Shown here piece by piece: positions 6,881-14,838 of a stretch of 22,441 bases of DNA (within the stretch, counting starts at the first letter, position 1; every line of letters starts with the position of its first letter). The DNA lies in NCBI GenBank assembly GCA_964534135.1, contig CAZHQC010000026.1, forward strand, positions 1-22,441, written 5' to 3'. The notes beneath the pieces were generated by a model. It saw nothing but the letters and a program-made list of their open reading frames with translations. It made no database searches and was not told the DNA's origin. Source of the DNA: JAKLQJ01 sp964534135. Lineage in GTDB: Bacteria > Elusimicrobiota > Elusimicrobia > Elusimicrobiales > UBA9959. The translations under genes were made by a program, and so were the position numbers.

Positions 6881-8317
6881 TTACAGTGTGCCGTTTTCTC
6901 TTAAAAATTTTCTTATATGGGATCTAGCTCTCGCTGTTTTGACAAATCCAATCCAATCTTTCTTTGGGATGCTCTTTTTCCGGGTTATTATTTTGCAGAC
7001 ATCGCCACTTTTAAGGTCTTGATCGAGTCTTAACATTTTATTGTTTACTTTCGCGCCTATACAGGTATTGCCTATATCTGAATGTATGGCATAAGCGAAA
7101 TCAAGGGGCGTGGCTCCTACCGGAAGGGCTTTTACTTCGCCGTTTGGGGTGAATATAAAAATTTGATCCAATTCCAAATCCGTTTTAAAGCTTTCTATAA
7201 ATTCTCTTGGGCTTGAAATATCCTGAAGCCATTCTATCCACTGTTTAAGCCAGTCAAGTTTTTCATTTAAGTGAGCGTCTTTACCGCCGTCACCCATTTT
7301 ATAGCGCCAATGCGCCGCTATGCCGTATTCCGAGGTTTTATTCATCTCTTCGGTTCGTAATTGTATTTCCACAAATTCGCCAGATGGGGCCATAACCGTG
7401 GTGTGAAGGCTTTGGTATAAATTCATTTTGGGAACGGCTATATAATCGGTAAAGGAACCTATTACAGGCTTAAATATCGAATGGACAATGCCCATCAAGG
7501 CATAGCAATTGGAGATACTGTCAGTTATTAATCTTATGCCTAAGGTATCTTCAATATCTTCAAAGGGCAGATCTTGCTTCATCATTTTCCGATAAATGGA
7601 ATAGAGATTTTTTGCTCTTGAAAGAATGCGATAGGGAATTTGAGCTTCAGCAAGATGTTCTTCCAAATCATGTTTGAAGTCCTCGAGTAATTTTTCTCTT
7701 TTTGCGAATCTTAATTGAACCTTAGCGGATAAACTTTTATATTCATCGGGAAAAAGATATTTAAAAGAGAGATCTTCGAGTTGAGACTTTATATTAAACA
7801 TACCGAGTCTTTGCGCGAGCGGCGCGTAAAGAGAAAGAGTTTCATGGCTTATTTCTATTTGCTTTTCTCTCGGCATATAATTTAAGGTGCTCATATTGTG
7901 TATTCTGTCCGACAGTTTTATTATTATAACTCGGATATCTTTTGCAGTGGCAAGCAGCATTTTCCGCCAATTTTCAGCTTGAGCATCGCCGAGGCTGGAA
8001 AATTTTAAGGCCGCTATTTTAGTAACTCCGATAACCAGATTGTAAACTTCCGTTCCAAATTGTTCCTTAAATTCATCATGAGTGACAGGGGTGTCTTCAA
8101 GAACATCGTGCAATAGTCCTGCGGCTACCGTTTGTATATCCATTTTAAAATCTAAAAGTATATCGCTTACCGCTTGACAATGCGTAAAATAGATTTTACC
8201 GGATAATCTTTTCTGATTTAAATGGGCTTTTTTAGCGAAATCATAAGCCTTTATGATTAAATCCGGTTCTTGAGAGGAGTATTTTTTAAATTTTTTCAGT
8301 AGGTCTTGAAGTTCCAT
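6881..8317 (-). CDS. Short RSH enzyme: (p)ppGpp hydrolase-synthetase-TGS, no C-terminal ACT
   Basis: A RelA/SpoT-homologue that makes and/or degrades the alarmone (p)ppGpp. From N to C the 478 residues show an HD hydrolase domain (about 25-170, with H70-D71, E74-D75 and KLSDRIHNM 134-142), a synthetase domain (about 225-340, YQSLHT 301-306 and EIQLRT 317-322) and a TGS domain (about 385-446). The protein ends at 478, just after the KDWIGFVKTARARS segment that follows TGS, so the helical, zinc-finger and ACT/RRM parts of ~700-residue long RSHs are missing; no coding remnant follows the stop. Before DYIAVPK the usual RxKD (Rel/SpoT) or ExDD (RelA) signature reads SFTD (288-291). ATG 8317 is chosen for its AAGGA ribosome binding site 5 nt upstream; a GTG at 8377 would add 20 poorly conserved residues. 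Without the ribosome-contacting domains, activation by stalled ribosomes is unlikely. relA/spoT naming is left open. Confidence 0.88.
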   Translation of the reverse strand: MELQDLLKKFKKYSSQEPDLIIKAYDFAKKAHLNQKRLSGKIYFTHCQAVSDILLDFKMDIQTVAAGLLHDVLEDTPVTHDEFKEQFGTEVYNLVIGVTKIAALKFSSLGDAQAENWRKMLLATAKDIRVIIIKLSDRIHNMSTLNYMPREKQIEISHETLSLYAPLAQRLGMFNIKSQLEDLSFKYLFPDEYKSLSAKVQLRFAKREKLLEDFKHDLEEHLAEAQIPYRILSRAKNLYSIYRKMMKQDLPFEDIEDTLGIRLITDSISNCYALMGIVHSIFKPVIGSFTDYIAVPKMNLYQSLHTTVMAPSGEFVEIQLRTEEMNKTSEYGIAAHWRYKMGDGGKDAHLNEKLDWLKQWIEWLQDISSPREFIESFKTDLELDQIFIFTPNGEVKALPVGATPLDFAYAIHSDIGNTCIGAKVNNKMLRLDQDLKSGDVCKIITRKKSIPKKDWIGFVKTARARSHIRKFLRENGTL

Positions 8318-8390
8318 AATTTTCCTTACGGTGCTTTCTTTTGTTTCCTGTATTACTATAGCGCTGGTCTGTATCACTGCCGCACTGCTT

Positions 8391-8495
8391 GCCCTTCCGA
8401 CTTGTCCTTCCTTTTGCGAAGGAGGAAACCTTCTTGTCCCTCCGTAGCTTTAGCGAAGGGGGAGGTGAAGGGGGAAGCTTTTTAGCGAAGGAGGG
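8391..8495. repeat. Hairpin-forming degenerate repeats between msbA and the RSH gene
   Basis: The 181-nt gap between msbA and the RSH start holds repeated units. Three begin with CTTGYCCYTCC (around 8388, 8401 and 8433). AGCTTTAGCGAAGG (8446) recurs as AGCTTTTTAGCGAAGG (8476), and a shortened TTTTGCGAAGGAGG lies at 8413. TCCTTC (8405-8410) and GAAGGA (8418-8423) can pair, as can CCCTCC (8438-8443) with the GGGGGAGG following 8457. No T-run follows on the minus strand, so it is not a clear terminator; it could be a processing site or a decayed intergenic palindromic repeat. Confidence 0.55.
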
Positions 8496-8498
8496 TTA

Positions 8499-10220
8499 CT
8501 AATTTTGATTATCATAAAGCTTTTTATACAAACCGTTCTTGGCGATAAGTTCTTCATGATTTCCCATTTCAGCTATACCCGTGTCTTTTAAAACTATTAT
8601 TTTATCGGCCTTTTTCACTGTGGAAAGTCTATGGGCAACCATTATAATGGTTCTTTCTTTTAAAGCATTTTCTATGGCATGTTGAACGACTTTTTCACTT
8701 GCTGTATCCAAATTGCTGGTTGCTTCATCAAAAAGAATAATTTTAGGACTTTTTAATATCGCTCGGGCTATCGCAAGGCGCTGTTTTTGTCCTCCCGATA
8801 GTTTTATACCGCGTTCGCCCAAAATTGTGTCATAGCCTTGAGGGAGAGAATTTATAAAAGAATGAGCATCGGCTGATTTGGTGGCTTCTATTATTTCTTG
8901 CTTAGAGGCATCGGGTTTGCCAATGCTTACATTTTTCGATACGGTATCATCAAACAATATTGTGTCTTGCGTAACCAGACCTATATTATAACGAAGATCT
9001 TTTATATCCAGCTTCCGCAAATTTTGACCTTCAAAAAGAATCTTTCCGGCATTGGGATCAAAAAAGCGAAGCAGAAGATTAATAATGGTGCTTTTGCCTG
9101 AACCGGACGGTCCTACGAAGGCGACCATTTCTCCCGGATTTATTTTAAAGCTTAAGTTTTTAAAAACATATTCCTGGCGGCTGGGATAACGATAATTTAC
9201 ATTTTCAAATTCTATATTACCATCAATTTTTTTGAGTTTCTTAGGATTATCAATCATTATTACAGTCGGTTTTTCATCAAGTATTTGGAGGATTCTTTCC
9301 CATGATGCCATACCCAGTTGCCATTGTGAATTAAGTTTGGCGATGTTTTTTAAAGGCACGTAAATGGTAAAAAAAGCGCCCATAAAAGCAAAAAATGTTC
9401 CGGGGGTCATTTTGCCTGAGAAAATTTCTTTTCCACCCAAATAAACCATTATTAAAAAAATTATGCTGCCGAGAAATTCCATTAGGGGGCCGGATATAAT
9501 TGTGGCTCTTAAGTAGCGCATCATTTGACTGAAATAGTCATCATTTGTTTTCTTGAAATTTTTTATTGAATGTTCTTCATAATTAAAAGCTTTAACCACC
9601 AAAATACCCTGAAGACTTTCCTGGAATTTATGGGAGATATCACCAATTATAATTTGACTGGCTTTTCCGGCCTTTCGCATTTTCTTTCCAAGAACGCCCA
9701 ATATAATAGCCGCCAGAGGTATTATGATTATTGATATAAGAGCGAAACGCCAATGTATGTAGAAGAGAACAAACAATAACGATATTAATGTCATTGTGTC
9801 TCTTATAATGTAGAGAGGAGTAAATTGAATTGTAGATTGAACATTATTTAAATCATTTATAACTCTGGCCATGACATCCGAAGAGCGTTTGCGCCAATAA
9901 AATTCAGCTGATAGATTATGAATATGTTCAAATAAATTATAGCGGATTTGCTGAACCGATTTTTGTCCTATCCAGCTCATAAGATAACCGTTGATATATT
10001 GGAATATCATTTTCAAGGCAAAAGCAAGCGGCAATGCCAGTATTAAAAGTTGAAGCATTTTGATGTCTTTACTCACAAAAACACGATCGACTACCGGTTT
10101 TAGGGAATAGACTATTGCGCCTTTTAGTATGGCAAGAAACATCATGGAAAGAGCCGCTTGAATAAAGCGGAGTTTATAGGGTTTAAGATATTTTAAAAGC
10201 TCTTTTGAAAGCCTGTTCAT
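8499..10220 (-). CDS. msbA: MsbA-type ABC exporter (lipid A flippase-like half-transporter)
   Basis: This 573-residue half-transporter has an N-terminal six-helix membrane domain (about 15-300) fused to an ATPase domain (about 335-570). It would work as a homodimer in the inner membrane; the family includes MsbA, which flips lipid A-core to the periplasmic leaflet. Visible motifs are Walker A GPSGSGKST (370-378), the Q-loop glutamine Q418, signature LSGGQ (474-478), Walker B IILFDEA (494-500, catalytic E499) and switch histidine H530. The length matches MsbA (about 580). The gene starts 3 nt after the lpxB stop, and the link to lpxB is the main reason to read it as a lipid A exporter rather than a drug or peptide exporter. 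No strong ribosome binding site precedes the ATG at 10220, so translation may depend on lpxB. Confidence 0.88.
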   Translation of the reverse strand: MNRLSKELLKYLKPYKLRFIQAALSMMFLAILKGAIVYSLKPVVDRVFVSKDIKMLQLLILALPLAFALKMIFQYINGYLMSWIGQKSVQQIRYNLFEHIHNLSAEFYWRKRSSDVMARVINDLNNVQSTIQFTPLYIIRDTMTLISLLFVLFYIHWRFALISIIIIPLAAIILGVLGKKMRKAGKASQIIIGDISHKFQESLQGILVVKAFNYEEHSIKNFKKTNDDYFSQMMRYLRATIISGPLMEFLGSIIFLIMVYLGGKEIFSGKMTPGTFFAFMGAFFTIYVPLKNIAKLNSQWQLGMASWERILQILDEKPTVIMIDNPKKLKKIDGNIEFENVNYRYPSRQEYVFKNLSFKINPGEMVAFVGPSGSGKSTIINLLLRFFDPNAGKILFEGQNLRKLDIKDLRYNIGLVTQDTILFDDTVSKNVSIGKPDASKQEIIEATKSADAHSFINSLPQGYDTILGERGIKLSGGQKQRLAIARAILKSPKIILFDEATSNLDTASEKVVQHAIENALKERTIIMVAHRLSTVKKADKIIVLKDTGIAEMGNHEELIAKNGLYKKLYDNQN

Positions 10221-10223
10221 GAT

Positions 10224-11384
10224 TTAGTTTTTGAGGTAATTTAAGATTTTATCTGAAATTCTGTCCGAGACGCCTGATTTACCCAGCATAGTTTTTATAG
10301 TGTGAAATTCTTTACGCATGGCATTAAGTTTTTTAGGATTATTTAATATTGAAAAAGCTTCTTGCGAAAGCAAATCAGGTGTTGCCTTTTCTTGCAAAAG
10401 CTCTTTAACCAAAGGTTTTTTTAAGAGGATGTTAACAAGAGAAACATAAGGGATATTAGCGAGTCTTTTAGCTATGGCAAAATTTAACTTCGGCATTTTA
10501 TAGGCTACAACCATAGGTACGCCCATAAGAGCGTTTTCAAGGGTTGCCGTGCCCGATGAGGTAAAAGAAAAGTCCATACTTGAGCGGACCTTATAATCTT
10601 CTTCTCGAACTATTTCAATATCATCCAAAGCATTTTTGTTTATCGTTTTTATTATTTTATTGATATGCGCGTCAGGTATTTCCGGAGCGGCAAAAATATA
10701 ACCCTTGGAGTTCTTATAGGTTGTTTTAAGCTTATAAAAACTTTCAACAAAAATAAGCAGATGCCGTTTTATCTCATCTTTTCTGGAGCCCGGAAGTATG
10801 CCTATTTTAAATGAATAGTCATCTCCTTTTGAGGAGATGTTTTCTGAGAGTTCAAACCCCGGGACAATGTCCAAAAGGGGGTGACCCATATAATCGCAAG
10901 TGCCGCCGAGTTTTTTATAAATGTCCACTTCAAAAGGGAAAATACAGAAAATATGTTTAGCCAAGCGCGCTATAGAGATAGCTCTTTTTGGACGGCTTGC
11001 CCATACTTGCGGCGGGATATAATAGAAAATGGGAATATTTCTATGAGCGGCAAGCCCAATTATTTGGTGATTAAAGCCGTAAAAATCCACCGCTATTACG
11101 CAGGCGGGTTTTTTTTCATTCATATAGTAACGAATAATTCTAATGAGTTTAATCCAAAGAAAAAATCTTTTAAAAGGTTCGGTAAATCCAATAGCGCCTA
11201 CTGAAACAAGATTGTAAATGAAAGTGGATGATTCCTTTTTCATTCTCATTCCGCCGATAGCTGTTATGGATAATTCAGAATCTTTTTTCTTTAAGTCTTT
11301 TATTAGATTGGCTGCATGCAAATCCCCCGAGGGATCGCCTGCTATGATTAAAATGTTTTTTGTAATGGGAGCTATTTTTGCCAT
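10224..11384 (-). CDS. lpxB: Lipid-A-disaccharide synthase LpxB
   Basis: LpxB (GT19) joins UDP-2,3-diacylglucosamine to lipid X to make the lipid A disaccharide at the inner membrane. The 386-residue protein has the expected length and motif order: AGDPSGDLH (15-23), VDFYGFN (99-105), YYIPPQVWAS (121-130, usually with WAW), MGHPL (166-170), LPGSR (197-201), SSGTATLE (276-283) and VSLVNILL near 330. The first motif has aspartate where many homologues have glutamate (AGEPSGD), a mild change. It follows the GnnA-like oxidoreductase by 66 nt and precedes msbA by 3 nt, so synthesis and export of lipid A look co-expressed. The ATG at 11384 has only a weak upstream ribosome binding site. No other lpx gene lies in the window. 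Confidence 0.95.
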   Translation of the reverse strand: MAKIAPITKNILIIAGDPSGDLHAANLIKDLKKKDSELSITAIGGMRMKKESSTFIYNLVSVGAIGFTEPFKRFFLWIKLIRIIRYYMNEKKPACVIAVDFYGFNHQIIGLAAHRNIPIFYYIPPQVWASRPKRAISIARLAKHIFCIFPFEVDIYKKLGGTCDYMGHPLLDIVPGFELSENISSKGDDYSFKIGILPGSRKDEIKRHLLIFVESFYKLKTTYKNSKGYIFAAPEIPDAHINKIIKTINKNALDDIEIVREEDYKVRSSMDFSFTSSGTATLENALMGVPMVVAYKMPKLNFAIAKRLANIPYVSLVNILLKKPLVKELLQEKATPDLLSQEAFSILNNPKKLNAMRKEFHTIKTMLGKSGVSDRISDKILNYLKN

Positions 11385-11450
11385 AGTTTATTTTAGGTTT
11401 TTTAAATTGTTCTCTGCCACTCTATATCACTGTAGCTCTGTTGAACTATT

Positions 11451-12518
11451 TTATGTTTTATCAATTCCGGAGTTTTTTAATCCTTCTTCAACCATCACCT
11501 TTGCCACTTTGCCCGCATCTGATATGGATTGAAGAATTGAATTTTTTCCAAGAGGGGTTTTTGCTTCTTTCAATTCATATTTTTTTAAATTATCCGTTAT
11601 GTCTAAAGCGAGTTTGAGAGCCATAAGTCCTTTTTCACCGCTTGGCACAGGGTTTTTTGAATTTTCTATGCAGTCTATGAAATGATAAAGTTCTTCTCTT
11701 ATAGGCTGTTTTGGCGTTATTTTCGGGAAAGAAACCGATATATCTTTAAGAGATTGTATAGGAGAATTTTTCTTTTCATATATTTTTATTCTTGAACTCG
11801 AATAATCGACGGAGATATAGTTATCTTCTTGGTAAACGCGCATTCTGCGAGCTATTTCCATAGTAGCTCTACTCGCGGTAACATCAACTATACAGCCGGA
11901 TTGAAATTTTAACCTTACATTTGAAATATCATCATGTTCTGATAATAAGCTTGCTCCCACAGCTTCAAAACTTTCCAGGGGAGAATCCATCATAGTCAAA
12001 ATTATGTCTAAATCGTGTATCATCAAATCAAGTGTAACGCCAATGCTTGAGACTCTGGGATCATATGGCCCAAGTCTTTCAATAGTGACAAATTTTGGAT
12101 TTTTTATATGTTTTAAAGCTTCAACTACGGCGGGATTGAATCTCTCAACATGACCGACTTGAAGCATAACTTTTTCTTCTTCCGCCATTTTAAGTAGTTT
12201 CTTCGCGTTTTCCACACTATCCGTTATAGGTTTTTCCACCAGGCAATGAATACCTTTTTTCATAGCGGTAAGGGCTATTTCCGCATGATATTCGGTAGGC
12301 GCCGCTATAACAAGAGCGTCTACTTGCGGCAGTATGTCTTCATAATTTTTATAAGCCATCGAATCATAGCGCCATGCTAATTCTTGCGCTCTTAATATAT
12401 TAATATCCGATATGCCTACCAGTTTAACTTCCGGCATTGATGCCAAGGTGCGGGAATGAAAGTTGCCTATTTTACCGGCGCCTATAACTCCAAATCTGAT
12501 TTTCTTCTTTTCGGTCAT
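11451..12518 (-). CDS. Gfo/Idh/MocA oxidoreductase, GnnA-like (lipid A-linked)
   Basis: This NAD(P)-dependent sugar dehydrogenase has an N-terminal Rossmann domain, GVIGAGKIG (10-18), the family EKP motif (95-97, catalytic lysine K96), then VGHVERFNP (121-129) and DLMIHDLDI (164-172). Its length, 355 residues, is normal. In several Gram-negative groups a close relative beside lpxA/lpxB is GnnA, which oxidises the 3-hydroxyl of UDP-GlcNAc; with aminotransferase GnnB it yields the 3-amino sugar that gives amide-linked lipid A. Position directly upstream of lpxB supports this reading, but no GnnB-like gene is in the window, so the partner must lie elsewhere or the role differs. A GAGG ribosome binding site 6 nt before ATG 12518 fixes the start. 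It is probably first gene of the lipid A transcription unit. Confidence 0.82.
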   Translation of the reverse strand: MTEKKKIRFGVIGAGKIGNFHSRTLASMPEVKLVGISDINILRAQELAWRYDSMAYKNYEDILPQVDALVIAAPTEYHAEIALTAMKKGIHCLVEKPITDSVENAKKLLKMAEEEKVMLQVGHVERFNPAVVEALKHIKNPKFVTIERLGPYDPRVSSIGVTLDLMIHDLDIILTMMDSPLESFEAVGASLLSEHDDISNVRLKFQSGCIVDVTASRATMEIARRMRVYQEDNYISVDYSSSRIKIYEKKNSPIQSLKDISVSFPKITPKQPIREELYHFIDCIENSKNPVPSGEKGLMALKLALDITDNLKKYELKEAKTPLGKNSILQSISDAGKVAKVMVEEGLKNSGIDKT

Positions 12519-12533
12519 TTTGGCCTCTATATA

Positions 12534-12568
12534 ATATATGACTATATTACTATATTTATGGGTTCTAA
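12534..12568 (-). promoter_or_regulatory. Candidate promoter of the gnnA-like/lpxB/msbA unit
   Basis: On the minus strand TTAGAA (12568-12563), a 16-nt spacer and TATAGT (12546-12541) lie upstream of the GnnA-like ATG at 12518, giving a leader of roughly 16 nt that contains the GAGG site. A second TATAGT sits 8 nt upstream (12554-12549). The -10 is good, the -35 poor, but position just after a weak terminator fits a new transcription unit. Confidence 0.35.
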
Positions 12569-12595
12569 TAATAATATCTACATAAGGGGAAGAGC

Positions 12596-12613
12596 GGAAA
12601 AAGGCTATGCCTT
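12596..12613 (-). terminator. Small hairpin plus T-run at the rimO stop
   Basis: On the minus strand AAGGC-ATA-GCCTT (12613-12601) forms a 5-bp hairpin with a 3-nt loop, ending in five Ts. It contains the rimO stop codon TAG. The stem is short, so termination would be partial, but it would separate the sucCD-corA-rimO unit from the lipid A genes. Confidence 0.35.
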
Positions 12614-13894
12614 GGCTTTTCTATTATAGCCTACTGCCTCTACTATTTTTGCTTGGACAAAAGAGCCGGGTTTAAGCTGTTTTTTACTTTCCACAAGAAA
12701 ATTACCGTCTATATCTGGCGCTTCCGCGAAGGTTCTACCATATTGCTCATTATCCATTAAAATTCGAACTTTTTTATTTATCAAACGGGCATTAATTTTA
12801 TCCACAACGGCGCTTTGAGCATCTATAAGAAAGTTTACCCTTTCTTGTTTGATTTCTTCGGGGATTTGAGACTTTAAATTAAAAGCTGGGGTGCCTTTTT
12901 CTTTTGAATAGGGGAATATTCCCACATAATTGAATTCAATTTCTTTTATGAAGTCCAGGAGCTTTTGAAAGTCTTTTTCAGTTTCCCCTGGAAAACCGGT
13001 TATAAAATTGGTTCTAAGAGATATATTCGGCGCAATTTTTTTTATTTCAGCTATTTTCTCTCGAATTGATTTCTCAGTGGATTGTCTATTCATGCCTTTT
13101 AAAACATTATTTGAAATATGCTGAAGTGGAACATCAAGATATTTGCATATGATTTTTTCATTTTTTATAAGGTTCAATAGTTCTTTGTTTAGTCTTTCAG
13201 GGTAGACATACATCAGGCGCAGCCATTTTAGATTGGGAATTTTGATTAATTTCTTTAAGAGTTTAATTAAAACCGGTTTGCCATATAAGTCCACGCCATA
13301 ATTGGTGGTGTCCTGAGCTATGAGTGAGATTTCTTTTGCTCCATTTTTTATGAGAGCTTCCGCTTCATCAATAATCATCTCTATTGATTTTGAGCGGAAA
13401 CGGCCTTTTAAAGCGGGTATAAGGCAATATGAACAAAAATTATCGCAGCCATCGGCGATTTTAAGATAGGCGCTATGAGGCGCCGTGAGTCTTAATTTAT
13501 ATTGAGGTGAGAGAAGGATATCGCTTGAAGTTCCAAGATAAGAGCCGTTTTTTTTGACTGCAATATTTATTTTATCCAAAGCCTTTGTGGATACTATGGA
13601 GTCAATGAGCGGATATTTCTTTTTTAATTTTTCTTTCTCCCTTTCTACCAAACAGCCGCAAACTATTATCTTCTTTAGGCGGCCTGTTTTTTTTAGATGT
13701 ATAAGTTTTTTTATTTCCGCCACGGCTTCTTTGACGGCGGGATCAATGAAAGCGCAAGTGTTTAAAACTGCTATGTCCGCTTCATTTTCATTTTGGATTA
13801 TTTGATAATTTTCAGCGCAGAGATTGCCAAGCAATTCTTCGGAATCCGTAAGGTTTTTCGGGCAGCCAAGGCTTATTAAGCAGACTTTTTTCAT
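12605..13894 (-). CDS. rimO: Ribosomal protein S12 methylthiotransferase RimO
   Basis: RimO adds a methylthio group to the conserved aspartate of ribosomal protein S12 (D89 in E. coli), using two [4Fe-4S] clusters. The 429 residues show the methylthiotransferase domain with cluster cysteines C11 (SLGCPKN), C47 (NTCAF) and C81 (CGCL), the radical SAM motif C150, C154, C157 (GCDNFCSYC), and a C-terminal TRAM domain (about 365-425). ISLGCPKN at the N-terminus and the GCDNFCSYC context separate it from MiaB. ATG 13894 is preferred: the family starts at MKKVCLISLGC, and this ATG shares a base with the CorA stop (TAATG), giving coupled translation. An in-frame ATG at 13903 has a GGTGG site about 11 nt upstream and cannot be excluded. 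Confidence 0.95.
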   Translation of the reverse strand: MKKVCLISLGCPKNLTDSEELLGNLCAENYQIIQNENEADIAVLNTCAFIDPAVKEAVAEIKKLIHLKKTGRLKKIIVCGCLVEREKEKLKKKYPLIDSIVSTKALDKINIAVKKNGSYLGTSSDILLSPQYKLRLTAPHSAYLKIADGCDNFCSYCLIPALKGRFRSKSIEMIIDEAEALIKNGAKEISLIAQDTTNYGVDLYGKPVLIKLLKKLIKIPNLKWLRLMYVYPERLNKELLNLIKNEKIICKYLDVPLQHISNNVLKGMNRQSTEKSIREKIAEIKKIAPNISLRTNFITGFPGETEKDFQKLLDFIKEIEFNYVGIFPYSKEKGTPAFNLKSQIPEEIKQERVNFLIDAQSAVVDKINARLINKKVRILMDNEQYGRTFAEAPDIDGNFLVESKKQLKPGSFVQAKIVEAVGYNRKAKA

Positions 13895-14811
13895 TATTGC
13901 CATTTTTTATTGTTCCACCATAAGGTGAAAATACCCAAAGCCACCGTACATAAACCAAGCACGATAATAAAGCCGTGAACATCTTTCTGAAAGGGAAGGG
14001 GCACATTCATTGAAAATATGCTCACTACCATAGTTGGTACCATTAAGCCTATCATCATGACGGTTAAATTTTTCATCAAAACATTAAGATTATTATTTAC
14101 CACAGAAGCTCGGGCATCCATCATTGAGGCGAAAATATTTGAATAAATTTCAGCTTGCCGATAACATTGATTATTTTCTATGGCCATATCGTCTATAAAT
14201 TCGACATCTTCTTCGGAAAAACCTATCTTCGCCGAATTAATTTTAATTCTTGTAACTGCCGCTCCATTTGAACTAATGGCGTTTAAATAATATACAAGGC
14301 TTTTTTCCAAACTAAACATATTCAAAAGATATTTGTTTTCCATGGCTTTGCTGAGTTTTTTTTCAATTTCATCGGCAATCATATTAATAATTTTTAAATG
14401 CTCGAGAAAATGAAATATGGAATTATAAATAAGTTTTAAAAATATCTCTCTTATGTTTTTCACGCTTTTAAAGTTTTTGCTTTTAAATAGAGGCAGGTCT
14501 TCGGAAACTATTATTATCAGTTTTTTTTCAAATAAAAATAAGCCCATAGATGAAACTTTAAAAACAAACTGGTCTTTAGAGGAATAATTTTTCGGTCTTT
14601 TAAAAATGAAAGCCAGATGCCCGTCATCAAATTCAATACGGGCCGGTTCTTCCGGATCGAGAGCGGAGATAATATTATGTTCATCAATATTATATTTTTC
14701 AGCCAAGGCTTCCCGTTCTTCTTTTCCGGGGTTCAAGGCTACTATAACGGGAGAATTCATATCTTCATTTTCTTTTAGTTGATGACTTACAATTTTATAG
14801 TTTTTTATCAT
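13894..14811 (-). CDS. CorA-family divalent cation transporter with SMN in place of GMN
   Basis: This is a CorA-like inner-membrane channel, normally a homopentamer for Mg2+ (or Co2+/Ni2+). The 305 residues comprise an N-terminal cytoplasmic domain (1 to about 240) with a long stalk helix, then two hydrophobic segments (about 247-268 and 279-297) and a short basic tail. The signature after the first membrane helix, which lines the pore mouth, reads S267-M268-N269 rather than GMN; the following PLPF is typical of one CorA branch. GMN is central to Mg2+ selectivity in studied CorA proteins, so ion choice here is open (Mg2+, Co2+, Zn2+, or efflux as in ZntB-like members). ATG 14811 has AAGGA 4 nt upstream. 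It is 27 nt downstream of sucD and coupled to rimO by TAATG. Confidence 0.88.
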   Translation of the reverse strand: MIKNYKIVSHQLKENEDMNSPVIVALNPGKEEREALAEKYNIDEHNIISALDPEEPARIEFDDGHLAFIFKRPKNYSSKDQFVFKVSSMGLFLFEKKLIIIVSEDLPLFKSKNFKSVKNIREIFLKLIYNSIFHFLEHLKIINMIADEIEKKLSKAMENKYLLNMFSLEKSLVYYLNAISSNGAAVTRIKINSAKIGFSEEDVEFIDDMAIENNQCYRQAEIYSNIFASMMDARASVVNNNLNVLMKNLTVMMIGLMVPTMVVSIFSMNVPLPFQKDVHGFIIVLGLCTVALGIFTLWWNNKKWQ

Positions 14812-14838
14812 AAATTCCTTATTATACGAAGCGGTTTT

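Noticed and set aside
8318..8377. Upstream GTG start extending the RSH protein by 20 residues
   Set aside because: The ATG at 8317 has a well-placed AAGGA site and the extension has no family similarity; it lies next to the repeat region.
8391..8495. Rho-independent terminator after msbA
   Set aside because: Hairpins can form, but no T-run follows on the minus strand, so I keep it as a repeat.
11218..11532. Open plus-strand frame of about 100 codons across lpxB and the GnnA-like gene
   Set aside because: It lies opposite two strongly conserved genes, has no recognisable motifs and no ribosome binding site; it is a shadow frame.
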